Below are positions 62,704 to 64,000 of a stretch of 64,000 nt of DNA, one piece after another. The first letter of the stretch is position 1; every line of letters begins with the position of its first letter. Made by a program: the position numbers and the translations under genes. A model generated the notes under the pieces. That model was not told where the DNA came from. It did not search any database and saw nothing but the letters and a program-made list of their open reading frames with translations. This DNA comes from Gracilibacillus ureilyticus (lineage in GTDB: Bacteria > Bacillota > Bacilli > Bacillales > Amphibacillaceae). Location: assembly GCF_900111195.1 (NCBI RefSeq), contig NZ_FOGL01000011.1:16529-80528 (forward strand). The letters run 5' to 3'.

Positions 62704-62903
62704 TTTATCACCTACTTGATTCAAATTTTACGTTTTTACCCTTATGAAAGCACTTTTTTTTATAGATTTTATCACAACTTTGTAAAATTAAACAAACGGT
62801 TAGGTAATAAGAACTATTTATTGGTTAAAATTATATCCTTTTCCTCTATAAATTGGTAATATTTTAAGTGTGAATAAAATACTAGTTTTAAGGAGGAAGG
62901 TTG

Positions 62904-63431
62904 ATGATTATGTCGAAAGGCTGTGAAATTAGCCCAGCAACTTTGGCAGTAATTGGTCTGAGAAAAGGAAAAAATTTTGGTACAAGAATTATGGAATATG
63001 AAGAGGAAGATGATTATGAAGTTGATATTCATTCCTATAAAGTAATGGATATGACCTGCCGCGAGTTTGGTATCAGCTTACGTGGTTTATTAGAAGGTTC
63101 CCGCAGATTAACAGATACTAGCCATAAACCTCCCATAGTTATTGATCGAATGAGTAATATGTATTTCTTCCCTGTTGAATCCCCAACTAAAAAGTCTTGC
63201 ATCTGGATCTCCCACACACATGTCAATCGAATTGAAAGATTTTCTAATTATCAAACGAAAATTATTTTTAAGAATGGGCGCAGTCTTATTGTAGATGTTT
63301 CCTATGCTGTTATTCTCAACCAGATTAATAAAACAGCACAGTACCGCTGTATAATTTCCGATAAGCTTAGTGATGTGCTGCCATTATCACAGTATATAGC
63401 AGAGACTAATAAACAAAGACGTTTACATTAA
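62904..63431 (+). CDS. comK: competence transcription factor ComK
   Basis: A 175-residue activator of DNA-uptake genes. The conserved core SHKPPIVIDRMSNMYFFPVE, CIWISHTHV and FKNGRSLIVDVSY aligns with B. subtilis ComK (SHKPPIMVD..., CGWISHVHV). The AT-minor-groove binding region is preserved. ATG 62904 follows AAGGAGG; TTG 62901 and ATG 62910 are alternatives. No canonical K-box (AAAAN5TTTT) pair was found in the 180-bp upstream gap, so autoactivation is unsupported. Confidence 0.9.
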   Translation: MIMSKGCEISPATLAVIGLRKGKNFGTRIMEYEEEDDYEVDIHSYKVMDMTCREFGISLRGLLEGSRRLTDTSHKPPIVIDRMSNMYFFPVESPTKKSCIWISHTHVNRIERFSNYQTKIIFKNGRSLIVDVSYAVILNQINKTAQYRCIISDKLSDVLPLSQYIAETNKQRRLH

Positions 63432-63513
63432 ATGCACGCTAATAAGAGATGAAGTCCTTTGGTGCAGCTCCGGGATAATGGCACAGACTCTGTTATTATA
63501 TAAATAATTTATG

Positions 63514-63553
63514 GAAAGGAACGGTTATCATAAAGATAGCGGTTCTTTTTTTT
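63514..63553 (+). terminator. terminator of comK
   Basis: GGAACGGTTATC (63518-63529) pairs with GATAGCGGTTCT (63535-63546), then T7; it overlaps the 3' end of the convergent gene. Confidence 0.85.
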
Positions 63554-63926
63554 CGGATTGAGGGCTTTCTGTTTCATTTAATATCCATTCATTCAGAATA
63601 GTTTCGACTTTTTTTCTGATAGCAGGGTTAAAGTAATTTCTTTTTTCTTCCCTGCCTTTACATGTGAACAGATAAGTTGTGAACGAGTCTTTTTTCTCCA
63701 CTGTCATCACCTGGATTTTTTCTTTGTACATTTGTTGTTGTAAATCTCTTCGTTCAGCTGTCGCCTTCTTCTCTATTTGTTTCAGAAGAGTAATATACGG
63801 TTCATTAATCTTAAAGGGCGCATTTTGCTGAAGTTGTGCAAGATCATGTTTTATTACGCGTAACGCCATTGACATAAATAAAAAACGTGAAGCTAAATTC
63901 CATTCATGCTCTTCTAAATATCGCAT
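63528..63926 (-). CDS. hypothetical protein, YhjD-like
   Basis: A 132-residue helical, charged protein (MRYLEEHEWNLASRFLFMSM start). AAGGAGAG gives a strong RBS. Size and location next to comK fit B. subtilis YhjD, a protein without assigned function; I hold this only as a contextual guess. The last 74 bp of the window upstream of it hold no further gene. Confidence 0.6.
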   Translation of the reverse strand: MRYLEEHEWNLASRFLFMSMALRVIKHDLAQLQQNAPFKINEPYITLLKQIEKKATAERRDLQQQMYKEKIQVMTVEKKDSFTTYLFTCKGREEKRNYFNPAIRKKVETILNEWILNETESPQSEKKEPLSL

Positions 63927-64000
63927 AGCTTTCTCTCCTTTATAGGAACGTGTGTTCTATTATATGCAGTTATGAACAAAAATGCAACAAACATTTTTTT

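Noticed and set aside
62725-62903. ComK autoregulatory K-boxes
   Set aside because: AAAA/TTTT pairs present have spacers of 6 or 8, not 5, and no second box at the proper distance.

Overview
The window is a low-GC Firmicute chromosome segment from an endospore-forming, probably salt-adapted member of the Bacillaceae; an Oceanobacillus/Virgibacillus-type organism is my best guess. Supporting genes are an alpha/beta-type SASP, yabG, a YheC/D-type coat-associated ATP-grasp protein, a YjcZ-type tiny spore protein, comK, cytochrome aa3 quinol oxidase, the coproporphyrin-dependent heme genes hemE-hemH-hemY and an ectoine hydroxylase. Gene order from about 25 kb to the right end broadly follows Bacillus subtilis: yheCD/yheB/yheA, yhaQ-yhaP-yhaO-yhaN, yhaM, prsA, yhaI, yhaH, hit, ecsA-ecsB, yhaA, hmoB, pbpF, hemEHY, lplJ, yhfN, comK. 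I see no rRNA, tRNA, CRISPR array, prophage or complete insertion sequence.

Layout. 0.1-5.4 kb, minus strand: a metal-efflux operon (czcD-czrA) with a recognisable ArsR-type operator, and a possible four-gene operon (OmpR regulator, histidine kinase, SDR, DUF389 membrane protein). 5.5-9.5 kb: qoxABCD behind an Fnr-like dyad. 9.5-16.3 kb: a broken HAD hydrolase gene, a membrane protein, DegV, a Cys/Met-metabolism PLP enzyme, a YueD-like SDR, a tiny spore protein with a sigma-K-like promoter, methionine aminopeptidase and azlCD. 16.3-24 kb: a CDF exporter, an IDEAL-domain protein, a VanY-type lipoprotein, yabG (sigma-K-like promoter), fumC, a SASP (sigma-G-like promoter), a small Cys-rich protein, and the multi-sugar ABC ATPase msmX with a PucR-type regulator. 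25-29 kb: yhe genes and a solitary ectD. 29-45 kb: the yha/ecs cluster. 46-50 kb: a TPP-riboswitch-controlled thiazole operon (tenI-thiO-thiS-thiG-thiF). 51-64 kb: thiol redox pair, hmoB, pbpF, heme genes, lplJ, an M48 protease, comK and hypotheticals.

How the genes work together. qoxABCD and hemEHY provide the terminal oxidase and the end of heme synthesis, and HmoB is a likely heme-turnover protein. czcD/czrA and the second CDF exporter handle metal efflux. MsmX would energise sugar importers whose other subunits lie elsewhere. The thi operon makes the thiazole half of thiamine and is switched off by TPP through a terminator. The Ecs transporter and PrsA belong to protein export and regulated proteolysis.

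Most unusual feature. Two long non-coding repeat elements (24060-24809 and 49917-50740, about 750-820 bp) are imperfect giant palindromes with conserved flanks. Their outer flanks are in opposite orientation, but their central spacers, with terminator-like hairpins, point the same way. The core has therefore flipped relative to the flanks in one copy, as expected from recombination across the long inverted arms. A decayed third copy lies at 58300-58530 and a short relic near 43997. Other leads are a 12-bp-arm dyad upstream of msmX, a perfectly placed palindrome over the predicted lplJ start site, and a YhaM-family protein with an insertion in its HD domain.
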